The notes beneath the pieces are model-generated. The model saw only the letters and a program-made list of their open reading frames with translations. It made no database searches and was not told the DNA's origin. A program made the translations under genes and the position numbers. This document shows, in pieces, positions 9,504-18,018 of a DNA stretch of 24,705 nucleotides (position 1 is the stretch's first letter; every line of letters begins with the position of its first letter). The stretch is taken from positions 1-24,705 of the forward strand of contig CAXKVV010001829.1 in NCBI GenBank assembly GCA_964058805.1, read 5' to 3'. Origin of the DNA: Schoenoplectus triqueter. Lineage: Eukaryota; Streptophyta; Magnoliopsida; Poales; Cyperaceae.

Positions 9504-9902
9504 AGCTTATGGTGCTTTGCGAAATATAAAATATCATGTATTTCACGTTCATATCTCAGATTTAAAAGTCCAAACGGCCGATCCAAACCGTTGAATATGA
9601 TCTTCTTATTAAAATATCTTTGGAGATCAAATATAATATTTTTTTGAAACTTTTTGCTATTTTTTAGATGGGTATAAAATCACTAGTTTTAGATGGTGCA
9701 AAAATCATTAGATCAACAAACTTTGTACCTATTTAAAATATAGCAAAAATATTCAAAAAATATAAAATTTGATGTCCAAAGATATTTCAATATAAAAATC
9801 ATGTTCAATGGTTTGAAACTTTGAATCAACAATTTGGACTTTTAAATTTGAGGTGTGGACGCGAAACATGAAAAATTTTATGCTTCACGAAACATCATAA
9901 CC

Positions 9903-9906
<4 letters not shown>
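9483..9906. mobile_element. Palindromic MITE inserted in a (TA)n microsatellite
   Basis: The left arm (about 9505-9670) is inverted in the right arm (about 9725-9906). Shared blocks include GCTTATGGTGCTTTGCG against GGTTATGATGTTTCGTG, ATTTAAAAGTCCAAA (both arms), AAATATCTTTGGA (both arms) and TTTTTGCTAT. The central part contains a short direct duplication starting TAGATGG (9666 and 9695). Pure TA runs of about 60 bp lie at both borders. This is how rice Micron-type MITEs sit, with a TA microsatellite on each side. No coding capacity is present. Confidence 0.8.

Positions 9907-9967
<61 letters not shown>
9907..9967. repeat. (TA)30 microsatellite
   Basis: An uninterrupted TA run bordering the right end of the palindromic element. 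It is nearly the same length as the run on its left. Confidence 0.95.
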
Positions 9968-9970
<3 letters not shown>

Positions 9971-11145
9971 AATCTCATTATTAACACAAGTGAAGAGATC
10001 AAGTAGTAGTGTTTTCAGTCATTAAGAATGTAGCTCATTTCTTGGTTCAAATCCCACTTAATGCGCCCAATTTTTTGAAATTTGTGAGTTTGATCGTACT
10101 CAGTCATATCAGAGACTATACCTAGCTGTATCAGAGACTAAACCGACCAATCAAATAAATATTAAAATATCAGGTATGTCATGCGACGTACCAGATATGT
10201 ATCTGTACCGTACCTGACAGTACATAACATAGATCCAAAATAAATAAATAAAAGAACAAATTCAAAACAAGCTCTAATATGCATATATCTTTGCTTTGGT
10301 TTTTTGTTTATTAATTTATTAATAAACTTTTAGCATGGGTACAATATATCACAACGATTCATTTTTTTATTATTTTGTAATATATACACTATACATTGCA
10401 GGGAGAATTTTAGTAATAATAAGATTCATAAAATTAAGCAAATATTAATTTTCCGAACATTCCTAAACGAATAGACGAGTCAAGCAAATTTGAGTTTTCC
10501 CTTCAAAATCCCCGAATCAACTTGCGAATTTTGTTAATTATATGAATTATTTCTAAATTGTTTATCATAAGAAAAAACAAATTACTCCGAATTACATTTA
10601 TAACATATCAGAATTTAATTTTTTTTGTAGTTCGTCAAATAAATTTAAAATATCTTGAATTAATTTGTCACATAAAGACGCTACTAACTGTCCACAACGT
10701 CAGACGGTTGATTACATATCTTGAACCGCAGAAGAACCTTAATATGACATGTGATCGTACCCTCTCGTAGACTCGTAGTGTGATGATGGGTTCAGTCTTT
10801 AGACAGCTTGAACCTAATTAAATTAACTATCAGTATATATACCTTTCACTTTTCCCATTTCTCTCTTGCTTTTGCTTTTGTAATTTCTTGCATGTTCTTT
10901 TTCACCTTAAAAACCGTGGACACGTTTAGATTGTTGGTTCGGTAGGACAAGTAGTATTGTTTTAGGTGGACGTCATTATAAAAGGTGAATTCAAAAGTGA
11001 GAACGATCATTTCAGAAGATGGTTTAGAAAACCCAGTAAAACTTTCCTAAATCATGGATGCATGCAACAAATTAAAAAAACATTTATTTTATGTCAGTGA
11101 GTAATTACAGGTCAGTTCGATTTAATTAGTTTAAAATATTTAAGC
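9968..11145. other. AT-rich spacer with one Pol III B-box-like word
   Basis: No gene is recognised. GGTTCAAATCCCAC at 10042-10055 matches the tRNA B-box consensus, but no convincing A box or cloverleaf surrounds it, so at most it is a SINE or tRNA relic. A TATA-like word (10834-10841) followed by a pyrimidine-rich stretch is present, but no reading frame follows it. Confidence 0.5.
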
Positions 11146-11147
11146 CG

Positions 11148-11446
11148 GTTTGGTACTTATATTTTCTTTGGGAATAAGGTGGAAGGGAGATTTTTCGGAA
11201 GAAATTTTCTTCCACTCCAATCTAATTTTTAGTATTAGTGTTTGGTACCATAGGAGAAGAAACATTGATTTTTTAATGAAATTTAAAAAACTAATAATTT
11301 TCGAATTTATATAATAATAGAAATAATCATATTATAAGATATATTTACTGTAATTTTATTATTTTAATATATTATTGACGTCACAATTAATAAAAAATTT
11401 AATTTCATAAAAATGCATGAAAAAATTAGAGATATCTATATGCTTA

Positions 11447-11509
<63 letters not shown>

Positions 11510-11905
11510 ATTATCATAGTTGATTATGTTGTAACAATATTAATATCATTATGAATATAAATATAATTAAGAATATTATTATTACAATGATAATAATAAC
11601 AATTATAGTAACAAATATAATAATACTAATTTATATTATATTATTAAAATTAATATTTATAATAATACTATATTTATAAAATTACTTTCATATTTGTATT
11701 ATAATAATATTATTATTATTATTATGTTATTAGTTAATATTATTTTAATTACTGAAGGAATAATATGAAAAAAAAAAGAAAATGAGTTGCATAATTGTAA
11801 TATAATGTAGAAGAAAATGAACTTTATTGAGGTTGGATGGTAATGCACACTTCTTCTAAAATTAGCAAGAAGAAACTTTATTCCGAAAGAATTCCACCAA
11901 ACAGA
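11148..11905. mobile_element. MITE with GTTTGGT ends and an AAT-rich core
   Basis: The left end reads GGTTTGGTACTTATATTTTC then TTTGGGAATAAGG. The right end read inward is GTTTGGTGGAATTCTTTCGG then AATAAAG, so the terminal repeats match with one gap. The interior is AAT/ATT-rich simple sequence without a frame. A second GTTTGGTACCAT word at 11220 may be another end and suggests nesting. Target duplication was not resolved. Confidence 0.45.
11446..11507. repeat. (AAT)20 microsatellite
   Basis: About 60 bp of uninterrupted AAT units inside the GTTTGGT-ended element, followed by imperfect ATT/AAT sequence up to about 11740. Confidence 0.95.
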
Positions 11906-12003
11906 GATAAAATTAGCTGGAAGTTGAAGAGAAGAAGACGAATTTGCTTCTTCGATCTCAAATTATGACAAAAATAACATTCATCATTTTCTATTCTCTT
12001 TTA

Positions 12004-12079
12004 TGCATTATCATCATCATCATAATCATAATTATAATTATTATCATAATTATTATTATCATCATTATCATTATATTAT
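12004..12079. repeat. Imperfect ATC/ATT microsatellite, left part
   Basis: A run of ATC, ATA and ATT triplets. It continues beyond the MITE at 12080-12290, so the two parts were one array before that insertion. Confidence 0.85.
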
Positions 12080-12290
12080 GGGAAATTTATCAAAATGTCA
12101 TCCCAAAACTAACTCTTGCTCTAATGCTACTCTCAAATATGTGTAATTGTCCGAATGCAGTTCAAACTTTATATATTTTATATTTTTTAAAATAAAAATG
12201 CATAATTAGTGAAATTTTGACAATTACAGATATTTTAGAGTGACATTAGAATAAGAGTTAATTTTGAGGTGATATTTTGACAAATTTCTC
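12080..12290. mobile_element. Mutator-type MITE with 9-bp target duplication
   Basis: This 211-bp element has near-complete inverted arms. The left end starts GGGAAATTTATCAAAATGTC and the right end read inward starts GAGAAATTTGTCAAAATATC. Matching continues through AACTCTT, CTAATG and TGTAATTGTC to the centre. It is flanked by the 9-bp direct repeat TTATATTAT at 12071-12079 and 12291-12299. A 9-bp duplication with G-rich starts fits Mutator-like elements. It lies inside the ATC/ATT array and has no coding capacity. The target is simple sequence, so part of the flank match could be chance. Confidence 0.8.
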
Positions 12291-12416
12291 TTATATTATT
12301 ATAATCATTATCAACATCAACATTATCATTGTCATTATTATTACTATTATTATTATTATTTATTACTATTATCATTTTACTAATACTATTAATATTATTA
12401 TATATATTAGTTTTGT
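12291..12416. repeat. Imperfect ATT/ATC microsatellite, right part
   Basis: Continuation of the triplet array interrupted by the MITE. Open frames across it on either strand only spell Ile or Asn runs. Confidence 0.85.
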
Positions 12417-12611
12417 TGTTATCACTGTATTTGTTATTAATGTTATACAATTTGTCATTATGATATATAATTATAAGGACATTACTTTAGTCATTATACA
12501 TTTTCACGTATTATGAAACATTTTCTTTCACAATTCTTCTCTTTGTCCTTTTAATATTGTTACCAAACATCATTGAATTTTTTTGAAATCGTGTGGAATA
12601 GTGTTTTTCTT

Positions 12612-12828
12612 AAATAGCCATCTTCCGGATCAGAATCTGCTACCTTAGGCAGCACAATGGCAGGGTCCTGTCATAACTTTTGAACGATCCAATTTGATTT
12701 ATACGGCTCAGATTTAGCTAATAGAGAGATTTTTTTATTTTTTTATTTAGTGGACCCCACTTGCCATATACCCATGGCAGAGCTCTACCTTCACAAATAT
12801 GGCAACAGATAAAAAATAGCCATCTTCC
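12612..12828. mobile_element. 187-bp insertion flanked by a 15-bp direct repeat
   Basis: AAATAGCCATCTTCC occurs exactly at 12612-12626 and 12814-12828. The DNA between starts GGATCAGAATCTGCTACC and ends in an A-rich stretch (GGCAACAGATAAAA). Long direct repeats plus an A-rich end next to the second copy are the mark of retroposed elements such as SINEs. I see no clear Pol III boxes. It could also be a deletion-linked duplication. Confidence 0.5.
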
Positions 12829-13480
12829 ACCTTCCGGAAGAAAAATGTGTTAGCACTGATGGAGTTTAGTACACAAAAAATGTTGTGCCTCCTTTAAATC
12901 TAAAAAATAGTAAGAAAATAATAATTAATTTATATAAATTACTGTATAACTAGTATCTTGTCCGTGCGTTGCTACAGTGATGTCTTTTAAAAATATAAAA
13001 ATTTATATCTTCACGTGAAAAGAAAGAAAATAAAAATGATGATAATTTAGTAATTAATTTAAATTTAAATTATGAATACATAATTAATGTAACATAAATA
13101 CATAATTTATCAAACTATACATAAAAGAACATATCTATTATTTTGATTTTTTTTAAGATTACTTTTTTTTATTTAAAATTCATTATCAAGATTGTCAAAA
13201 TGGTCATTGTTAAGGGATCCCTTCCCATATATAATAACGTTAATCCAAATCAGCTAATGCTATTTATTTTATACTACATTGTAATGAGCGTATAAATTGA
13301 ATTTATCTATTAATGTTATCAGATAAAATATATAATGATCGAAATAACCATATCTCAATTTACGATTGAGATTGATTGATTTTATAAATGCAACGGTTCA
13401 GATTTCAGTCAAACTCATATTTTCTCTCCATTCTTTTTGATATTTTTTAATCATGTATTTATAGGATGTCTAAAAAAAGT
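12829..13480. other. AT-rich repeat-derived spacer
   Basis: No gene. ACTAGTATCTTGTCCGTGCG at 12950-12969 has the form of a widespread plant repeat end. GAGTTGCTAGT at 13976-13986 may be a partner in inverted orientation, but they match only about 60%. The stretch 13150-13222 is a single arm of the foldback family described at 14300-14666. Confidence 0.4.
13150..13222. repeat. Solo arm of the GGGATC foldback family
   Basis: ATCAAGATTGTCAAAATGGT then CATTGTTAAGGGATCCC matches the right arm of the foldback in copy 2 (ATTAAGATTGTCAAAATAGT then CATTTTCAAAGGATCTC). Only one arm is recognised here. Confidence 0.55.
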
Positions 13481-13482
13481 TA

Positions 13483-13950
13483 TATATCAAATAAATTAAC
13501 ATAATAGTTTTATTGTAAAAATAAAGCTACGCATTATACAACTTTACACAAAAAATATATTATATTTTGTACATTATATTTTATTAAAATTTTATTGAAA
13601 AATTTAAGAACTTTTATAATTGATTAAGGTGTAAATTATATCTAAGTAAAAATTTATAATTTATTTATAATAAAATTAATATTAAATATAATTATTTGTA
13701 AATAAATTTATATATCAAATAAATTAAATATCAACTCTTATCAAGTTTTATTTAAAAAGAAAAAAGAAACTACGTATTGTACAATCATACTAAAAAAATA
13801 TTATATTTTATACTTAATTTTTATTAAATAATAAATTTATTTTATTTTAAAATTTAAAAGTCTTTGTTATTGATTTACACATAAATTATATTTAAGTAAA
13901 ACATATCATTTATTTAATATAAAATAAGTATTAGATATAAATATTTTAAA
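13483..13950. repeat. Two-unit tandem repeat, about 228-bp unit
   Basis: Units starting TATATCAAATAAATTA at 13483 and 13711 share, in order, a TACG(C/T)ATT(A/G)TACAA word, a Leu/Lys-poor AT stretch, a TAAATTATAT(C/T)TAAGTAAA word and AATTTATTTATAATA. The duplicate copy at 15777-16065 keeps about one and a half units (TATATCAAATAAATTA at 15876). Confidence 0.6.
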
Positions 13951-14299
13951 AATCAAGAGTGTCCACACAATGAATGAGTTGCTAGTTTTTTTACAGTTTG
14001 ATATATTTGATCGCATTTTTTTATAGTTTGATATATTTGTATCACCATGATCACTGCATAATTTGATCAATTTTTCATCGCACGAACAAAAAAAGACTAT
14101 TACAACAATTTATATTTTCACCCCCCATTACATATATGATCTATATCATTTACACAAAACATAATGTAAATTGGATAGTACAAAAATATTAATACCAACA
14201 GCATGGTATTAACTTTAGTACATATGTGCATGTACGCGTAAAATTAATATATATGTATATATTATTGATTTATATCTCCAGCACATTTAGTATTGTGGA

Positions 14300-14666
14300 G
14301 GGATTTTGACAATGGTTATTTTGACAATCTGACAATAAATTTTAAAATAAATATAAAAATTTTAAAAGTAAAAAAATTATATATATATATATTATTTTAT
14401 TTACAGAAATATTATTTTAAATTTCATATAATTTTATTATTATTTGATATTTTATGAAAAATTATCAAAAGTCTATGCAATTTGTAGTAATTTCTATTTA
14501 ATGGAATTAGTGATCTATCAAATAATAATGAAATTATATGAAATTTAAAATACTATCAATCTACAAGTAAAACAATATACTATAATTTTTTCTATTTTTA
14601 ATTTTTTTAGAATTTATTTAAAAATTCATTGTTAAAATTATCAAATAACAATTTTAAAGGGATCCC
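14300..14666. mobile_element. Foldback MITE, GGGATC family, in copy 1
   Basis: The left end GGGATTTTGACAATGGTTAT and the right end read inward GGGATCCCTTTAAAATTGTT open two long inverted arms. Further matching blocks are AAATTTCATATAATTT and ATTATTATTTGAT. The counterpart in copy 2 occupies the same place, so this insertion predates the duplication. No coding capacity. Confidence 0.7.
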
Positions 14667-14938
14667 TGTGCTCCATAAAAGATGAGGGAGAGAGACGGCA
14701 AAAAGTAAAATAAATGGATGAGAATTAGAGAGTAAAATCTTACGTCTAATTTGAAGGGTAAAAAAATAATGAGTTTGTATAGATTCCTCTTCCTCCTCTC
14801 CCTCTCTTTCTTTTAAAACATATCTTTGTGAAGCAAGTAAATTTACTCACAAGTAAATATTTTATCCGGTCATTCCTTTCTCCTGCCCCCGTATTAACAC
14901 TTCATGGAGGTTTTAGATCCTAGATTTAGAGAAACAAT

Positions 14939-15277
14939 TTTTAGTAATAATAAGTTTTATTAAATTAATATTATTAAAAATAAGAGTGCGAAACGTAAAA
15001 TTTCAAATATACGAATGACAGCGCGTCACTGGCAGTGGCACGTTTCATTATTTTTACGAAACGCGCCACTGGCAGTGGCGCGTTTGCTTCTTATATATAC
15101 AAAATGCGCAGCGCCTCTCCATCTCACTTCGCGGGGTTTGGACGAAATGCGCCACTGGCAGTGGCGCGTTTCCTAAAAATAATGAAACGCGCCACTGACG
15201 TATATTTTAAATTTTACATTTCTCACTCTTATTTTTAATAATATTAATTTAATAAAACTTATTATTACTAAAATCTG
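14939..15277. mobile_element. 339-bp MITE with near-perfect 75-bp ends and GC-rich palindrome core
   Basis: Both ends, read inward, begin TTTTAGTAATAATAAGTTTT and match for about 75 bp with only four differences. The flanks carry the direct repeat GAGAAACAAT (14929-14938 and 15278-15287), and the sister copy has the uninterrupted site at 17208-17217, which proves insertion. The last four bases before the right repeat (TCTG) are unmatched, so the duplication may be 6 to 10 bp. The interior is very unlike the AT-rich ends. It has the palindrome GCGCCACTGGCAGTGGCGC or close variants centred near 15032, 15072 and 15160, and a half copy at 15186-15197. Confidence 0.9.
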
Positions 15278-16379
15278 GAGAAACAATGAACATTGCTTCT
15301 CTAATAGAATGGTGGATAAAATATAGAGATGCACGCGAGGAAATGGATGAAAACTGGAATCCAAAATAAATTTCATCACGATATACAGGTGAGAAATCTT
15401 TATCACTTTTTTTGTAAAGAGATGAGGAAGTTTCAATATTTAGGTGCAATATCAAGTTTTGGAAAGATGTATGAGGGGTTCAATGAATTTTCATTGGCAG
15501 TTGCATACCATCAGCTACTCTTTTTTTGGTGCAAATCAAAATACCTCACCGATAACAGGCAAGAAAATGAGAGGAAGAAGAAAGTAGAGCGTGCGTCATC
15601 AAGAGGAGAAATAAATTGACAGAAGACAAAAATCAATGAAATCCACTATTTTAGGGGTTTCATTAAAGGAAAAAGGCAGTTGATACATTCAATTGTATCA
15701 AATATAATAATAGTTCATGAACTAAAAAACATACATTTCACAAATATCTCTCTATCTCTAAAAATATTCATTTTCAGAACTATTGTAATTAATTTGGTAT
15801 AAATTATATCTAAGTAAAATATATAATTTATTTATAATAAAATTAATACTAAATATAATTATTTTAATAAAGTCATATATCAAATAAATTAAATATTAAC
15901 TACTATTAAGTTTATTGTAAATAACTACATATTGTACAACAATAAATAATCATCTATTATTAAATAACAAATTAATTTTATTTAAAAATAAAAATATATA
16001 AATTATATTTAAGTAAAATATAATATTTATTTATAATAAAATTAATAATAGATATAAATATTTAAAAATTAAATTTGATATATTTGATCGTGTTTTTTTT
16101 ATAGTTTGATATATTTGTATTAACATCAATCACTGCATGATTTGAACAGTTTTTCATCGCACGAACAAAAAATGAATATTATAACAATTTCTATTTTCAC
16201 CTCCCGTTACATATATGTTATATATCATTTACACGAAACATAATGTAAATTGGATAGTACAAAAATTATTCATATCAACAACATGGTATTAAGTTTAGTA
16301 CATATGTGCATGTACACATAAAATGAATATATATGTATATATGATTTATATATATCTCCAGCGCATTTAGTATTGCGGA

Positions 16380-16738
16380 GGGATCTTTGATAATGGGTTA
16401 TTTTGATAATCTTGATAATGAAATTTAAATAAATATAATAAATCATAAAAGTAAAAATTTTATAGACACATTATTATATTTATAGATTAACATCATTTTA
16501 AATTTCATGCAATTTCATTATTGCTTGATATTCTATCAAAAATTATTAAAGTTTCATGCAATTTATAATAATTTAAATTTAATGATCTTTAATGAACTAT
16601 CAAATAAAATAAAATTTATTTAGATAATGTGTAATGATCAAAATTTTAATTTTATAAAAAATATTTTAAGATTTTTTAAAAATTTATTTAAAAAATTATT
16701 ATTAAGATTGTCAAAATAGTCATTTTCAAAGGATCTCT
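16380..16738. mobile_element. Foldback MITE, GGGATC family, in copy 2
   Basis: Ortholog of the foldback at 14300-14666. The left end GGGATCTTTGATAATGGGTT and the right end read inward GGAGAGATCCTTTGAAAATG open the arms. Its arms have diverged more than those of copy 1. Confidence 0.65.
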
Positions 16739-16898
16739 CCTTTACATTGTGCTCCATAAAGGAGTGAAAGAGAAGGAAAAAAAATTAAAATAAATGGATG
16801 AGAATAAACAGTGGAATCTTAGCTCAAGTTGAAGGGTAAAAAGTTCAATAAATTTGTATATAAAGTATTTTCTCTCCCCTTCAAGACATCTTTGTGAA

Positions 16899-17085
16899 TA
16901 GGAGCGGAGTCAGACATTCAGTCTGGAGAGATTAAATTTTTTTCAGGAGGCAAAATTTTAATTTTTTTTAGTATAAATATATTTTCTATTTTTTTTAAAA
17001 AATAAATATAATTACGGAGATGGTTTTGAAAAAAAAATTCGGTCAGGGATAGATACCCCTCTACCGATACATGGCTCCGCCCTTG
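16899..17085. mobile_element. hAT-type MITE with 8-bp target duplication
   Basis: This 187-bp element starts TAGGAGCGGAGTCA and its other end read inward starts CAAGGGCGGAGCCA. It is flanked by TTTGTGAA at 16891-16898 and 17086-17093. Copy 1 has the single empty site TTTGTGAA at 14825-14832. An 8-bp duplication is the rule for hAT transposons, and the GGCGGAGCCA end is common in plants. No coding capacity. Confidence 0.93.
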
Positions 17086-17326
17086 TTTGTGAAACAAATA
17101 AACTTACTCGGATAAATAAAATTTTGTCTGATCACTTCTTTCTTCCCTTCCCTCCCCTCTTCTGTCATGTATTAACACCTTTATGGAGGTTTTAGATCCT
17201 GAATTCAGAGAAACAATGAACATTAGAAGTTTCAACATTTAGGTGCAATTAGCTTATCTTATATTGGCTAGCTAGTAGTCTAGTAATGACTACAATATCA
17301 AGTTTTGGAATGATGCATTAGGGGTT

Positions 17327-17536
17327 TGTTGAATCTCTTATTCATTCCTCTTTATTTTCTATTATTTATAATAAATAAAATTTATAAGATCTTATTTGTA
17401 AAATTTATATAGACTCAAATAAAACTTAAAAAAATGAGATTAATGCTTTTCCGACAAATATTTTCTCTCTTTTTTTGTTCTCTGATTTCTCTTATCTTAG
17501 AGTTTTCAGTGCACTCTAATCGTGTTTCTGAGAACA
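17327..17536 (+). mobile_element. 5' LTR of a Ty1-copia element
   Basis: It starts TGTTGAATCTC at the exact point where the duplication homology ends, and finishes ...CTGAGAACA, just before a primer-binding-like word. TG...CA-type ends, length about 210 bp and a TATA-like TTTATATAGACTC at 17403-17415 fit a short copia LTR. The coding remnant downstream supports the reading. A 3' LTR was not found in the window, so the 5-bp target duplication cannot be tested. Confidence 0.7.
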
Positions 17537-17538
17537 AC

Positions 17539-17552
17539 TAGTATCATAGTGC
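17539..17552 (+). promoter_or_regulatory. Degenerate tRNA primer-binding site, first copy
   Basis: TAGTATCATAGTGC lies 2 bp after the LTR end and resembles the usual plant copia primer site complementary to initiator-Met tRNA (TGGTATCAGAGC), with three or four changes. Confidence 0.6.
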
Positions 17553-17577
17553 ATCTGCGTTGATTTTTCTTATCTTA

Positions 17578-17852
17578 GAGCATCTACATCCCATTGTCAA
17601 ATTGATTATCAAATCTCATTTGATAATTGTCATTTGAATTTCAGGAATGTAGATACTAGGCAAAATTAGACGATTGTCTAAATTTGACAATCCATTTGAC
17701 AAGCCACGTCAGCGAAGAAGCAAAAAATTAATTACGAAAACACCATATTGACAATTTCGTTCTATTTAGAGATGTCACTCTTAAAATAAATTATCAATTG
17801 ATGACATGACATAAAAATTTAATTTTGATAGTCAACATCAATACAGATGCTC
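17578..17852. mobile_element. Tourist-like (PIF/Harbinger) MITE with TTA target duplication
   Basis: This 275-bp element starts GAGCATCTACATCCC and its other end read inward starts GAGCATCTGTATTGATG. It is flanked by TTA at 17575-17577 and 17853-17855. TWA duplications and GAGCATCT-type ends are typical of PIF/Harbinger MITEs. Subterminal words TTGTCAAATTGA and TTTGACAATCC are also inverted. It sits within the second copy of the duplicated LTR/primer junction. Confidence 0.85.
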
Positions 17853-17892
17853 TTAGAGTTTTCAGTCCCTCTATCATGTTTCTGAGAACAAC

Positions 17893-17906
17893 TAGTATCA
17901 TAGTGC
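17893..17906 (+). promoter_or_regulatory. Degenerate tRNA primer-binding site, second copy
   Basis: An identical TAGTATCATAGTGC in the second unit of the 78-bp tandem duplication. Which of the two was the original priming site cannot be told. Confidence 0.5.
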
Positions 17907-18018
17907 ATCTGCGTTCTCATTTCTCAAAATCGATTTTGGTGTCACCGTCAGATTGATTGATGATTTGGATCTCGTCGCGCGTGACTGTTAGGAGTCGCGA
18001 CTTTGGATGAGAGAGAAC

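Larger units (their letters stand above)
13600..15490 (+). repeat. Tandem segmental duplication, copy 1
   Basis: This segment matches 15777-17326 in the same orientation. Clear blocks include CATCGCACGAACAAAAAA, TAATGTAAATTGGATAGTAC, TTTAGTACATATGTGCATGT, ATCTCCAGC(A/G)CATTTAGTATTG, AAATAAATGGATGAGAAT, CATGGAGGTTTTAGATCCT and ATCAAGTTTTGGAA. Similarity is roughly 80-85% by eye in the middle part. Copy 1 alone contains the MITE at 14939-15277 and keeps about 130 bp (15292-15424) that copy 2 has lost. No gene is evident. A 38-codon frame starting at ATG 14904 is cut by the MITE. Confidence 0.85.
15777..17326 (+). repeat. Tandem segmental duplication, copy 2
   Basis: Same-orientation counterpart of 13600-15490. 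It lacks about 45 bp corresponding to 13961-14005 and about 130 bp corresponding to 15292-15424. It carries its own insertions: the hAT-type MITE at 16899-17085 and a segment of about 45 bp near 17247-17293. Homology ends abruptly at AGGGGTT (about 17320-17326), exactly where the copia LTR starts. Confidence 0.85.
17491..17918 (+). repeat. Tandem duplication of the LTR/primer-site junction, split by a MITE
   Basis: A 78-bp unit starting CTTATCTTAGAG is present at 17491-17568 and again from 17569. The second unit is interrupted by the Tourist-like MITE (17578-17852) and resumes at 17856 to about 17918. Both units contain TTTCTGAGAACAACTAGTAT and the word TAGTGCATCTGCGTT. Confidence 0.85.

Noticed and set aside
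9302..9647. Overlapping open frames on both strands with long Tyr-Ile runs
   Set aside because: They only translate the (TA)n microsatellite and its palindromic neighbour.
10042..10055. tRNA gene or SINE promoted by the B-box-like word GGTTCAAATCCCAC
   Set aside because: No matching A box at the right distance and no cloverleaf pairing could be drawn.
11944..12516. Frames rich in Ile or Asn runs on both strands
   Set aside because: They are translations of ATT/ATC/AAT simple sequence across a microsatellite and a MITE.
12950..13986. A 1-kb element with ACTAGTA...GTTGC ends
   Set aside because: The two presumed ends match only about 60% and the duplicated segment runs through the right one, so the borders are not supported.
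15035..15238. A 67-codon frame with repeated Ala-Thr-Gly-Ser-Gly-Ala-type words
   Set aside because: It lies inside the MITE and translates its repeated GC-rich palindromes.
14939..15277. Spaced palindromes considered as a CRISPR-like array
   Set aside because: Only three and a half copies with unequal, partly symmetric spacers, enclosed by transposon ends in plant DNA.
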